Assembly (NCBI RefSeq): GCF_900104775.1
Contig: NZ_FNSA01000003.1
Location: 2,170,001-2,234,000 of the forward strand
From: Tsukamurella tyrosinosolvens
GTDB taxonomy: Bacteria; Actinomycetota; Actinomycetes; Mycobacteriales; Mycobacteriaceae
DNA: 64,000 bases
Direction of reading: 5' to 3'
Part shown: positions 38,671-45,640 of the stretch, piece after piece
Layout of the letters: the number at the start of each line of letters is the position of its first letter
How positions within the stretch are numbered: the first letter of the stretch is position 1
Made by a program: the position numbers and the translations under genes
Notes under the pieces: generated by a model
What the model was told of the DNA's origin: nothing
Seen by the model: the letters and a program-made list of their open reading frames with translations, nothing else
Database searches by the model: none

Positions 38671-40020
38671 CTAGGCCTCGCCGCGGCGCAGCAGGCGCCC
38701 GTGCGGGGTCTCGAAGTCGACCTTCTCCCCGCGGAGCCACGTGCCGCTGATGACGCCCGCGAGCGCGCGGCCGTCGTACGGCGAGATCGCGTTCTTGTGG
38801 TGGAGGTGGTGCACGTCGACGACCTGTGCGGCCTCCGGCTCGAAGATGGCGAAGTCGGCGTCGAAGCCGAGGGCGATCCGGCCCTTGCGGGTCATACCGG
38901 CCAGCTTCGCCGGGTTCGCCGACATCCACTCGAGGACCTGCTCGAGGGAGATCCCGCGCTTCTTGGCCTCGGTCCAGATCAGTTGCAGGCCCAGCTGGAG
39001 CGACGCGACGCCACCCCAGGCCACGCCGAAATCGCCGTTCTCGACGTCCTTGAGGTCGATCGTCGAGGGGGAGTGGTCGGAGACGATGCAGTCGATCGTG
39101 CCGTCCAGCAGCCCTTGCCACAGCAACTCGCGGTTCGACGCCTCGCGGATCGGCGGGCAGCACTTGTAGGCGGTGCCGCCGTTCGGGATCTCCTCGGCGA
39201 GCAGAGTCAGGTAGTGCGGGCAGGTCTCGACGGTGAGCTTGACCCCGTCGCGGCGGGCCGTCGCGATCATCGGCAGCGCGTCGGACGACGAGAGGTGCAG
39301 GATGTGTGCGCGCGCCCCGGTCCAGCGCGCGCGCTCGATGACGTCGGCGATGGCGACGTTCTCCGCGCCGCGGGGCCGCGAGGCCAGGAACTTCGCGTAC
39401 TTGTCGCCCTCGGGCTCCGGGGCGTGGTCGATCGCGCGCGAGTCCTCGGCGTGCACGATCATCAGCGAGTCGAACGTGGCCAGCTCGGCCATGTCCTCCT
39501 CCATCTCGTCGGCCGTGAGATGCGGGAACTCGTCGACGCCGGAGTGCAGCAGGAAGCACTTGAAGCCGAACACGCCGTCGTCGTGCAGGCCGCGCAGCTC
39601 GCCCTTGTTGCCGGGGACGGCGCCGCCCCAGAAGCCCACGTCGATGTGGGCCTTGGGGCCCGCCACCTCGCGCTTGATGCGCAGGGCCTCACGGTCGACG
39701 GTGGGCGGGATGGAGTTGAGCGGCATGTCGACGAGCGTCGTGACGCCGCCGGCGGCGGCGGCCTTGGTCGCGGACTCGAAACCCTCCCATTCGGTGCGCC
39801 CGGGCTCGTTGACGTGCACGTGGGTGTCCACGAGGCCGGGGATCAGCACCTGGTCGTCCGTCAGCTCGATGACCTCGCGGCCCGCCAGGCCGTTGCCGAG
39901 CGGCTCGATGGCGACCACCCGGCCGTCGCGGATCCCGACCTCCCGGGCCACGGTCCCGGCGGTCGTGACGATGCGGCGGCCGCGGACCACCAGGTCGTAC
40001 TCGGCGGTGTCGGTGCTCAT
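38671..40020 (-). CDS. allB: allantoinase
   Basis: Amidohydrolase opening the hydantoin ring of allantoin to allantoate. 449 aa, cyclic-amidohydrolase fold: metal ligands in GLVDTHVHVNEPG, bridging Lys region GVFGFKCFLLHSG, HAEDS, ILHLSS and IVSDHSPS. The motif RTEWEGFESATKAAAAGGVTT is typical of allantoinases. Divergent from the permease-racemase operon; a TTCCG-N5-CGGAA box lies 21 bases upstream of the start. Confidence 0.93.
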   Translation of the reverse strand: MSTDTAEYDLVVRGRRIVTTAGTVAREVGIRDGRVVAIEPLGNGLAGREVIELTDDQVLIPGLVDTHVHVNEPGRTEWEGFESATKAAAAGGVTTLVDMPLNSIPPTVDREALRIKREVAGPKAHIDVGFWGGAVPGNKGELRGLHDDGVFGFKCFLLHSGVDEFPHLTADEMEEDMAELATFDSLMIVHAEDSRAIDHAPEPEGDKYAKFLASRPRGAENVAIADVIERARWTGARAHILHLSSSDALPMIATARRDGVKLTVETCPHYLTLLAEEIPNGGTAYKCCPPIREASNRELLWQGLLDGTIDCIVSDHSPSTIDLKDVENGDFGVAWGGVASLQLGLQLIWTEAKKRGISLEQVLEWMSANPAKLAGMTRKGRIALGFDADFAIFEPEAAQVVDVHHLHHKNAISPYDGRALAGVISGTWLRGEKVDFETPHGRLLRRGEA

Positions 40021-40040
40021 GCGGTGTCTCCTTCGGCTGA

Positions 40041-40061
40041 AAATTCCGAGTGGCGGAATTT
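40041..40061. promoter_or_regulatory. AllR/IclR-type operator upstream of allB
   Basis: Perfect 8-base arms AAATTCCG (40041-40048) and CGGAATTT (40054-40061) with a 5-base centre. The core TTCCG-N5-CGGAA matches other boxes in this island and agrees with the AllR box described in Streptomyces coelicolor (TTCCGC-N3-GCGGAA). Confidence 0.7.
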
Positions 40062-40160
40062 CGTCTCGATCCTGGGGCCACAGTAGGTGTGACCTGCGCC
40101 ACCCGTCAAGAACGTCGTTTCCGTCGTGTGACGATCATATTCCGAGATGCGACATGGGCC

Positions 40161-40192
40161 TTGACAGGTGGGCGGGGATAGGTCTTACTTAT
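40161..40192 (+). promoter_or_regulatory. sigma-70-like promoter of the permease-racemase operon
   Basis: Consensus -35 TTGACA at 40161-40166 and a -10-like TTACTTAT patch at 40185-40192, about 18 bases apart. The operator at 40212-40228 lies just downstream, and the permease ATG is at 40267. Confidence 0.45.
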
Positions 40193-40211
40193 CGCTACAA
40201 GTGGAACAGAA

Positions 40212-40228
40212 TTTCCGCACAACGGAAA
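40212..40228. promoter_or_regulatory. AllR/IclR-type operator upstream of the NCS1 permease
   Basis: TTTCCG-CACAA-CGGAAA, a 17-base perfect palindrome, placed between the predicted -10 region and the permease start codon. Binding would block transcription. Confidence 0.65.
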
Positions 40229-40266
40229 AGATTCGAGCGGTCAGCCAGCAGGAACGAAGGCCCAGC

Positions 40267-41808
40267 ATGACAGAAGAACTCACCCCCCGCGTCGCGGCGG
40301 AGGCGAATCCGATCCGACTCGGCGACGCGGCCGTCACCGACGTCCCCGACGTGGACGCCCTGAACCGGCTCAGCGCCGGCCTCTACAACCAGGACCTCGC
40401 GCCCACGAAGCGGGCCGGCCGGACCTGGGGCGGCTACAACATCTTCACCCTGTGGGCCAACGACGTACACAGCCTCGGGAACTACGCGTTCGCGATCGGC
40501 CTGTTCGCGCTCGGCCTCGGCGGCTGGCAGATCCTGCTGGCCCTCGGACTCGGCGGCGTGTTCCTCTTCGTCCTGCTCAACTTCTCCGGCTTCATGGGGG
40601 AGAAGACGGGCGTTCCGTTCCCCGTGATGAGCCGTATCTCCTTCGGCATCCGCGGGGCGCAGATCCCCGCGCTGATCCGCGGTGTGGTCGCGATCGCCTG
40701 GTTCGGCATCCAGACCTACCTGGCCTCGGTGGTGCTGCGCATCCTCATCATCGCGGTGGCGCCCGGCGCGGCGACGCTCGACGAGAACCGCTTCCTCGGG
40801 CTCTCCACCCTCGGCTGGATCTCCTTCCTCGTGCTGTGGGCGATCCAGCTCGTCATCGTCAGCTACGGCATGGAGATGATCCGCAAGTACGAGGCCTTCG
40901 CGGGCCCGGTCATCCTCGTCACGATGGCGGCCCTGGCGGTCTGGATGCTCAGCAAGGCCGACTGGTCGATCGCCTGGACCACGCCGGAGTCCAAGACGGG
41001 GCTCGACATGTGGCTCCAGATCGTCGGCGGTGCCAGCCTGTGGGTGGCCATCTACGGCACCTTCGTCCTCAACTTCTGCGATTTCACCCGCAACGCGACG
41101 TCGAAGAAGTCCATCGTGCGTGGCAACTTCTTCGGCATCCCGCTCAACATGCTCCTCTTCGGCGCCATCGTGATCACCCTGGCGGGCGCGCAGTTCCGGA
41201 TCAACGGCCAGGTCATCGAGTCGCCCGCCGACATCGTCAAGACGGTGCCGAACACGCTTCTGCTCGTGCTCGCCTGCCTCGCGCTGCTGGTCCTCACCGT
41301 CGCCGTGAACCTGATGGCGAACTTCGTGGCGCCGATCTACGCGCTCAACAACCTGTTCCCGAAGCACCTGAACTTCCGCAGCGCCGGACTCATCTCCGGT
41401 GTCATCGGGCTCGTCATCCTGCCCTGGAACCTCTACAACTCGCCCGTCGTGATCACCTACTTCCTGGGCGGCCTCGGTGCGCTGCTCGGCCCGCTGTTCG
41501 GCATCGTCATGGCCGACTACTGGCTGATCCGCAAGACCAGGGTCAACGTGCCCGATCTGTACTGCGATCTGCCCGACGCCCCGTACTTCTACAAGAGCGG
41601 TGTGAACCCGCGCGCCGTCATCGCGCTCGTACCCACCGCCGGTGCGGCGCTGCTCATGGCCTTCGTGCCCGCCTTCCACGTCGTGTCGAACTACTCGTGG
41701 TTCATCGGCGCCGGTCTCGGTGCTCTGGTGTACCTCGTGGTGGCCGACCGCAAGGGCCCGTTCGTCGACGTCTCCGGCGAGCCGATCGCCGTCCCCAGCA
41801 AGCACTAG
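40267..41808 (+). CDS. NCS1-family permease (allantoin/uracil/hydantoin type)
   Basis: Proton- or sodium-coupled importer of 513 aa with about 12 membrane helices. NCS1 signatures: NQDLAPTKRAGRTWGGYNIF before helix 1 (here split as NQDLAP and RTWGGYNIFTLWANDVHS), FPVMSRISFGIRGAQIPALI, and a conserved PWNLYNSP near the C-terminus. Context indicates allantoin or a related purine as substrate. First gene of permease-racemase-symporter-phosphorylase, divergent from allB. Confidence 0.9.
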   Translation: MTEELTPRVAAEANPIRLGDAAVTDVPDVDALNRLSAGLYNQDLAPTKRAGRTWGGYNIFTLWANDVHSLGNYAFAIGLFALGLGGWQILLALGLGGVFLFVLLNFSGFMGEKTGVPFPVMSRISFGIRGAQIPALIRGVVAIAWFGIQTYLASVVLRILIIAVAPGAATLDENRFLGLSTLGWISFLVLWAIQLVIVSYGMEMIRKYEAFAGPVILVTMAALAVWMLSKADWSIAWTTPESKTGLDMWLQIVGGASLWVAIYGTFVLNFCDFTRNATSKKSIVRGNFFGIPLNMLLFGAIVITLAGAQFRINGQVIESPADIVKTVPNTLLLVLACLALLVLTVAVNLMANFVAPIYALNNLFPKHLNFRSAGLISGVIGLVILPWNLYNSPVVITYFLGGLGALLGPLFGIVMADYWLIRKTRVNVPDLYCDLPDAPYFYKSGVNPRAVIALVPTAGAALLMAFVPAFHVVSNYSWFIGAGLGALVYLVVADRKGPFVDVSGEPIAVPSKH

Positions 41809-41817
41809 GAGTCCGGC

Positions 41818-42540
41818 ATGCGCATTCTCGTCGCCAACGTCAACACCACCGAGTCCATGACGGCCGCGATCGCCGAATCGGCGCGTTCCGCTGCCTCTCC
41901 CGGCACCGAGATCGTCGGAATCACCCCGCGGTTCGGCGCGGACTCGTGCGAGGGCAACTTCGAGTCCTACCTCGCGGCGATCGCCGTCATGGATGCGATC
42001 ACGCGGTACGAGGGCCCCTACGACGCAGTGATCCAGGCCGGCTACGGCGAGCACGGGCGGGAGGGCCTGCAGGAGCTGCTCGAGGTGCCCGTCGTGGACA
42101 TCACCGAGGCCGCCGCCTCGACCGCGATGTATCTGGGCCACAAGTACTCCGTGGTCACCACGCTCGACCGGACGGTCCCCCTCATCGAGGATCGGCTCAA
42201 GCTGGCCGGACTCGACGCCCGCTGCGCCTCGGTGCGCGCGTCCGGCCTCGGCGTCCTGGAGCTCGAGTCCGCGCCCGAGCGGGCCGTCGAGGCCATCGTC
42301 GCCCAGGCGCGCGACGCCGTCGAGCGCGACCACGCCGAGGTGATCTGCCTCGGCTGCGGCGGCATGGCGGAGCTGGAGGAGAAGGTCTCCGCGGCGACGG
42401 GCGTCCCCATCGTCGACGGTGTCCGGGCCGCCGTGACGATCGCCGAGGGGCTCGTCCGGATGGGGCTGAAGACCTCCAAGGTGCGTACTTACGCCCCGCC
42501 GCGACCCAAGGTCGTGACGGGCTGGCCGTTCGAGAACTGA
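41818..42540 (+). CDS. Asp/Glu/hydantoin racemase-family protein (candidate allantoin racemase)
   Basis: Protein of 240 aa with the duplicated alpha/beta fold of the family: MRILVANVNTTESMT, TEAAASTAMYLGHKYSVVTT and AEVICLGCGGMAELEE. The second catalytic cysteine is present (Cys180, LGCGGM), but the position of the first catalytic Cys is Gly75 (IQAGYGEHG). It may interconvert allantoin enantiomers for AllB, or have a modified activity. RBS AGGAG before ATG; nine bases after the permease stop. Confidence 0.78.
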   Translation: MRILVANVNTTESMTAAIAESARSAASPGTEIVGITPRFGADSCEGNFESYLAAIAVMDAITRYEGPYDAVIQAGYGEHGREGLQELLEVPVVDITEAAASTAMYLGHKYSVVTTLDRTVPLIEDRLKLAGLDARCASVRASGLGVLELESAPERAVEAIVAQARDAVERDHAEVICLGCGGMAELEEKVSAATGVPIVDGVRAAVTIAEGLVRMGLKTSKVRTYAPPRPKVVTGWPFEN

Positions 42541-42579
42541 GACGGCCGCACCGATAGTCGGGCAACGAAGGGACGGGCC

Positions 42580-44748
42580 ATGACCACCACTGAGGCGCCG
42601 AAGAAGAAGCCCTGGTACAGATCCCTGTTCGTGCAGGTGCTGATCGGCATCGCCGCCGGCATCGCCACGGGCATCTTCTTCCCGGGATTCTCCGATCACC
42701 TCGCCCCACTGGGGCAGGGCTTCATCAAGCTCATCAAGATGCTGGTGTCGCCCTTGATCTTCCTCGTGGTGGTGACCGGCATCGCCAAGGTCGGCAGCAT
42801 GGCGGCGTTGGGCAAGATCGGTGCGAAGGCCCTGCTCTGGTTCACGGTGTGCACCACGTTCGCGCTCGCGCTCGGCCTCGTCGTCGGCAACGTCGTCCGC
42901 CCCGGCGCCGGCTTGAACATCGACCCGTCGACCCTCGATGCGAGCGCGCTCGACGAGAAGACCCACGGAGAGCACCTGCCGGGTGGTGTCGACTTCGTCA
43001 TGAACATCATCCCGACGTCGGTCGTCGACGCCTTCGCCAAGAACAACCTGCTGCAGGTGCTGCTCTTCGCCGTGCTCTTCGGTGTCGCACTCGCGGCGAT
43101 CAGTGAGAAGGTCCAGCCCGTCCTGCTCGAGGTCATCGACCAGGCGATGCACGTGATCTTCCGGATCGTCAGCTACATCATGTATCTGGCGCCGATCGGC
43201 GCGTTCGGAGCGATGGCGTTCACGGTGGGCAACTACGGTGCCGACTCGCTCAAGTCCTTCGGGATGCTGGTGCTCGCGTGCTACGGCGCGGCGGTCGTGT
43301 TCATCCTCATCCTCGCGGTCGCGGTGCGCCTCATCACGGGCGTGAGCACGTGGAAGTTCCTCAAGTACTGCCGCGAGGAGTTCATGCTCGCACTGGGTAC
43401 GGGCTCATCCGAGGCCGTGATGCCCTCGGTCATCAAGAAGCTCGACGCCGCCGGGTGCGATCGCTCCGTCGTGGGCCTCGTCATCCCGACCGGCTACTCG
43501 TTCAACCTCGACGGTGCCGCGATCTACCTGTCGCTCTCGATGATGTTCCTCGCGCAGGCCGTCGGCGTGGACCTCAGTGTGGGTCAGCAGATCACGATCA
43601 TGGGCATCCTGATCCTCAGTTCCAAGGGCATGGCCGGCGTCCCCGGCTCCGCGTTCGTCGCGCTGTCCGCCACGGCCGCCGCGGTGGGTGCCTTCCCCGT
43701 CGCCGCGGTCGCGCTGCTGCTCGGCGCGGACCGGCTCATGGATTCCATGCGCGTCGCGACCAACCTCCTCGGCAACTGCCTCGCCACCTTCGTCATCGCC
43801 CGGTGGGAGGGCCTGCTCGACACGGAGAAGATGAAGGCGGTCCTGGAGGGCACGCTCGTCGTCGACGATCCCGACGACGTGCGCGCGCACCCGGGCCACG
43901 GCGCGGCCGCGTTCCCGCCCCCGCCGATGCCGTGTCGCCGGTCGCGGCCGGCGACGGGACGGCCACCGATGCCGAAGGAGCGAAGCATGTCTGACGCCAC
44001 CGCGCCGTCCGGCGCCGACGCCACGGTCGCGATCCTCGGGAGTTGGGGCTACTACGGCCTCCTCGACGACGCCCGCTCCTACCCCGTGGACACGCCGTAC
44101 GGCGCACCGTCGGACGATGTCGTGATCGGGACCGCGCACGGACGCCGGGTCGCCTACCTGACCCGGTCCGGCCGCGAGCGGAACATCCCGCCGCACCGGA
44201 TCAATCACCGTGCCAACGTCTGGGCGCTGCACCACCTCGGGGTGCGGCACATCCTCGCGGCCACGCCCGCCGGAGCCTTCGATCCCGCGGTGGGCGTCGG
44301 CACCGTCGTGGTCCCGGACCAGCTCGTCGACCGCACCGGGCGCACCGACGACACCTTCCACGACGACGAGGACGTCCGCGTCTCGTTCGCGCAGCCCTTC
44401 TCCGACCCGACCCGTGCCGCCGCGATCGCCGCGCTGCGCGACCAGCGCTGGGTGGTCGCGGACGGCGGCGTCGTCGTGGCCATTCGCGGCCCGCGGTTCT
44501 CGACCGCGGCCGAATCCCGCTGGTACGCGGCGCAGGGCTGGGACGTCGTGTCGACCACGCCCTACCCGGAGGCGGCGCTGGCCCGCGAGCTCGGCATGGG
44601 CTACGCCTGTGTCGCGCTGGTGACCGACCACGACGTCATCGCCGAAACCCCATGGCCCGTCAGCCAGGAGCGCGTGCAGGAGGAACTGGACGCGAACACC
44701 CTGCGGCTGCGCGAGGCGCTCGTGCGCGCCGCCGCGACGCTGTCCTGA
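42580..44748 (+). CDS. dicarboxylate/cation symporter (DctA family) reading through in frame into a nucleoside phosphorylase
   Basis: One open frame of 722 codons. Residues 1 to about 430 are a DctA/GltP symporter: eight-helix core, GTGSSEAVMPSVIKKLD (hairpin 1), PTGYSFNLDGAAIYLS and SSKGMAGVPGSAFVALSATA (hairpin 2), GADRLMDSMRVATNLLGN. Residues 470-722 are the phosphorylase that has its own ribosome-binding site (see 43987-44748). The joining segment (PPPPMPCRRSRPATG) looks out of frame, while the frame shifted by one base reads VPAPADAVSPVAAGDGTATD and stops at 43994. I therefore read it as a symporter whose 3' end has lost one base near 43905-43922, or as a sequencing indel, rather than a designed fusion. 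Confidence 0.8.
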   Translation: MTTTEAPKKKPWYRSLFVQVLIGIAAGIATGIFFPGFSDHLAPLGQGFIKLIKMLVSPLIFLVVVTGIAKVGSMAALGKIGAKALLWFTVCTTFALALGLVVGNVVRPGAGLNIDPSTLDASALDEKTHGEHLPGGVDFVMNIIPTSVVDAFAKNNLLQVLLFAVLFGVALAAISEKVQPVLLEVIDQAMHVIFRIVSYIMYLAPIGAFGAMAFTVGNYGADSLKSFGMLVLACYGAAVVFILILAVAVRLITGVSTWKFLKYCREEFMLALGTGSSEAVMPSVIKKLDAAGCDRSVVGLVIPTGYSFNLDGAAIYLSLSMMFLAQAVGVDLSVGQQITIMGILILSSKGMAGVPGSAFVALSATAAAVGAFPVAAVALLLGADRLMDSMRVATNLLGNCLATFVIARWEGLLDTEKMKAVLEGTLVVDDPDDVRAHPGHGAAAFPPPPMPCRRSRPATGRPPMPKERSMSDATAPSGADATVAILGSWGYYGLLDDARSYPVDTPYGAPSDDVVIGTAHGRRVAYLTRSGRERNIPPHRINHRANVWALHHLGVRHILAATPAGAFDPAVGVGTVVVPDQLVDRTGRTDDTFHDDEDVRVSFAQPFSDPTRAAAIAALRDQRWVVADGGVVVAIRGPRFSTAAESRWYAAQGWDVVSTTPYPEAALARELGMGYACVALVTDHDVIAETPWPVSQERVQEELDANTLRLREALVRAAATLS
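43987..44748 (+). CDS. purine nucleoside phosphorylase, MTAP/PNP family (divergent)
   Basis: Protein of 253 aa from ATG 43987, which has GAAGGAG at good spacing, so it can be translated alone although the symporter frame runs into it. MTAP/PNP features: ATVAILGSWGYYGLL, TRSGRERNIPPHRINHRANVWAL, VVPDQLVDRTGRTDDTF, RGPRFSTAAESRWYAAQGW. Two blocks differ from usual: GSWGYY for GGSGLY, and STTPYPEAALARE where NMTGHPEA-type text binds nucleoside. In this island it would release purine bases for GuaD and xanthine dehydrogenase. Confidence 0.8.
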   Translation: MSDATAPSGADATVAILGSWGYYGLLDDARSYPVDTPYGAPSDDVVIGTAHGRRVAYLTRSGRERNIPPHRINHRANVWALHHLGVRHILAATPAGAFDPAVGVGTVVVPDQLVDRTGRTDDTFHDDEDVRVSFAQPFSDPTRAAAIAALRDQRWVVADGGVVVAIRGPRFSTAAESRWYAAQGWDVVSTTPYPEAALARELGMGYACVALVTDHDVIAETPWPVSQERVQEELDANTLRLREALVRAAATLS

Positions 44749-44768
44749 CGCGTCTTTCCACGACGGAA

Positions 44769-44808
44769 ACGACGGTGCCCCTCCCGGATCCGGGAGGGGC
44801 ACCGTCGT
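44769..44808. terminator. perfect 40-base palindrome, bidirectional terminator
   Basis: Every base from 44769 to 44808 pairs symmetrically about 44788/44789: 18-base arms and a GATC centre. It lies between the convergent phosphorylase (stop 44748) and allE (stop 44819). Each arm carries one copy of the dispersed 9-mer CGACGGTGC in opposite orientation. Confidence 0.85.
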
Positions 44809-44818
44809 ATCGCAATGG

Positions 44819-45640
44819 CTACAGGACGATCTGGCGGTTGACGTCCTTGTAGAGCAGGTAGCGGAAGTTCGACGGTCCGCCGGCGTAGCAGGCCTGCGGG
44901 CAGAAGGCGCGCAGCGACATGTAGTCGCCCTCCTGGACCTCGACCCAGTCGCCGTTGAGGCGGTAGACGGCCTTGCCCTCGAGGACGAACAGGCCGTGCT
45001 CCATGACGTGCGTCTCCGCGAAGGGGATCGACGCGCCCGGCTCGAACGTCACGATGTTGCAGTGCATGTCGTACGCGAGGTCCTGCGGGTCCAGGATGCG
45101 GGTGGTGCGCCACTTGTTGTCGGTGCCCGGCATCGGCGACGGCTCGATGTCGCGCTCGTTGCCGACGGCGACGCGTGGGGTGTGCCCGGCGAGCGGCTCG
45201 TAGCGCTTGCGGATCCACTGGAAGACGGCGGCACCGTCGGCGGTGTTGGCGACCGCCCAGGGCGTGCCCGCGGGGATGTAGGCGTAGCCGCCCTCGGTGA
45301 GCGTGTGCGCCTCGCCGTCGATGGTCACCTGCAGGGCGCCCTGGGTGATGAGCAGGAAGCTCTGTACCTCGGGCTGGGGCTCCGGGGCCTCGGAGCCACC
45401 ACCGGGGGAGACCTCGACGATGGACTGCGCGAACGTGGTCGAGCCGCCCGCGACGGGGCGGTTGAGCACCCACGCGCGGGTGTTCGTCCAGCCGGGGAAG
45501 ACGGAGGTCACGATGTCGCGCATGACGCCGCGCGGGATCACGGTGTAGGCCTCGGTCACGATGGCACGGTCCGTGAGGAGGTCCGTCTGCGGCGGGTGGC
45601 CGCCCTGCGGCGAGTAGTAGACGGGTGCGGACGAGCTCAT
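44819..45640 (-). CDS. allE: (S)-ureidoglycine aminohydrolase
   Basis: Manganese bicupin of 273 aa converting ureidoglycine to ureidoglycolate and ammonia. N-terminal cupin: SFLLITQGALQVTIDG and GGYAYIPAGTPWAVAN; C-terminal cupin: IPFAETHVMEHGLFVLEGKA with metal-binding His and Glu, then GDYMSLRAFCPQACYAGG, a signature of UGlyAH enzymes. ATG overlaps the stop of the DUF6986 gene (ATGA). Allantoate amidohydrolase, needed to form its substrate, is not in the window. Confidence 0.92.
   Translation of the reverse strand: MSSSAPVYYSPQGGHPPQTDLLTDRAIVTEAYTVIPRGVMRDIVTSVFPGWTNTRAWVLNRPVAGGSTTFAQSIVEVSPGGGSEAPEPQPEVQSFLLITQGALQVTIDGEAHTLTEGGYAYIPAGTPWAVANTADGAAVFQWIRKRYEPLAGHTPRVAVGNERDIEPSPMPGTDNKWRTTRILDPQDLAYDMHCNIVTFEPGASIPFAETHVMEHGLFVLEGKAVYRLNGDWVEVQEGDYMSLRAFCPQACYAGGPSNFRYLLYKDVNRQIVL

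Noticed and set aside
40195-43152. Minus-strand open frame of 985 codons opposite the permease, racemase and symporter genes
   Set aside because: Highly charged, repetitive His/Asp/Arg translation without domains, mirroring the codon structure of three real genes on the other strand.
42580-44748. Treating the symporter-phosphorylase frame as an evolved transporter-enzyme fusion
   Set aside because: The linker looks like out-of-frame sequence, a natural C-terminus exists in the adjacent frame and the phosphorylase has its own ribosome-binding site; kept only as a finding to verify.
44755-44769. TTTCC-ACGAC-GGAAA palindrome after the phosphorylase gene, at first taken for another regulon box
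   Set aside because: The TTCC to GGAA distance is five bases rather than seven, and the position is downstream of the gene next to a terminator.
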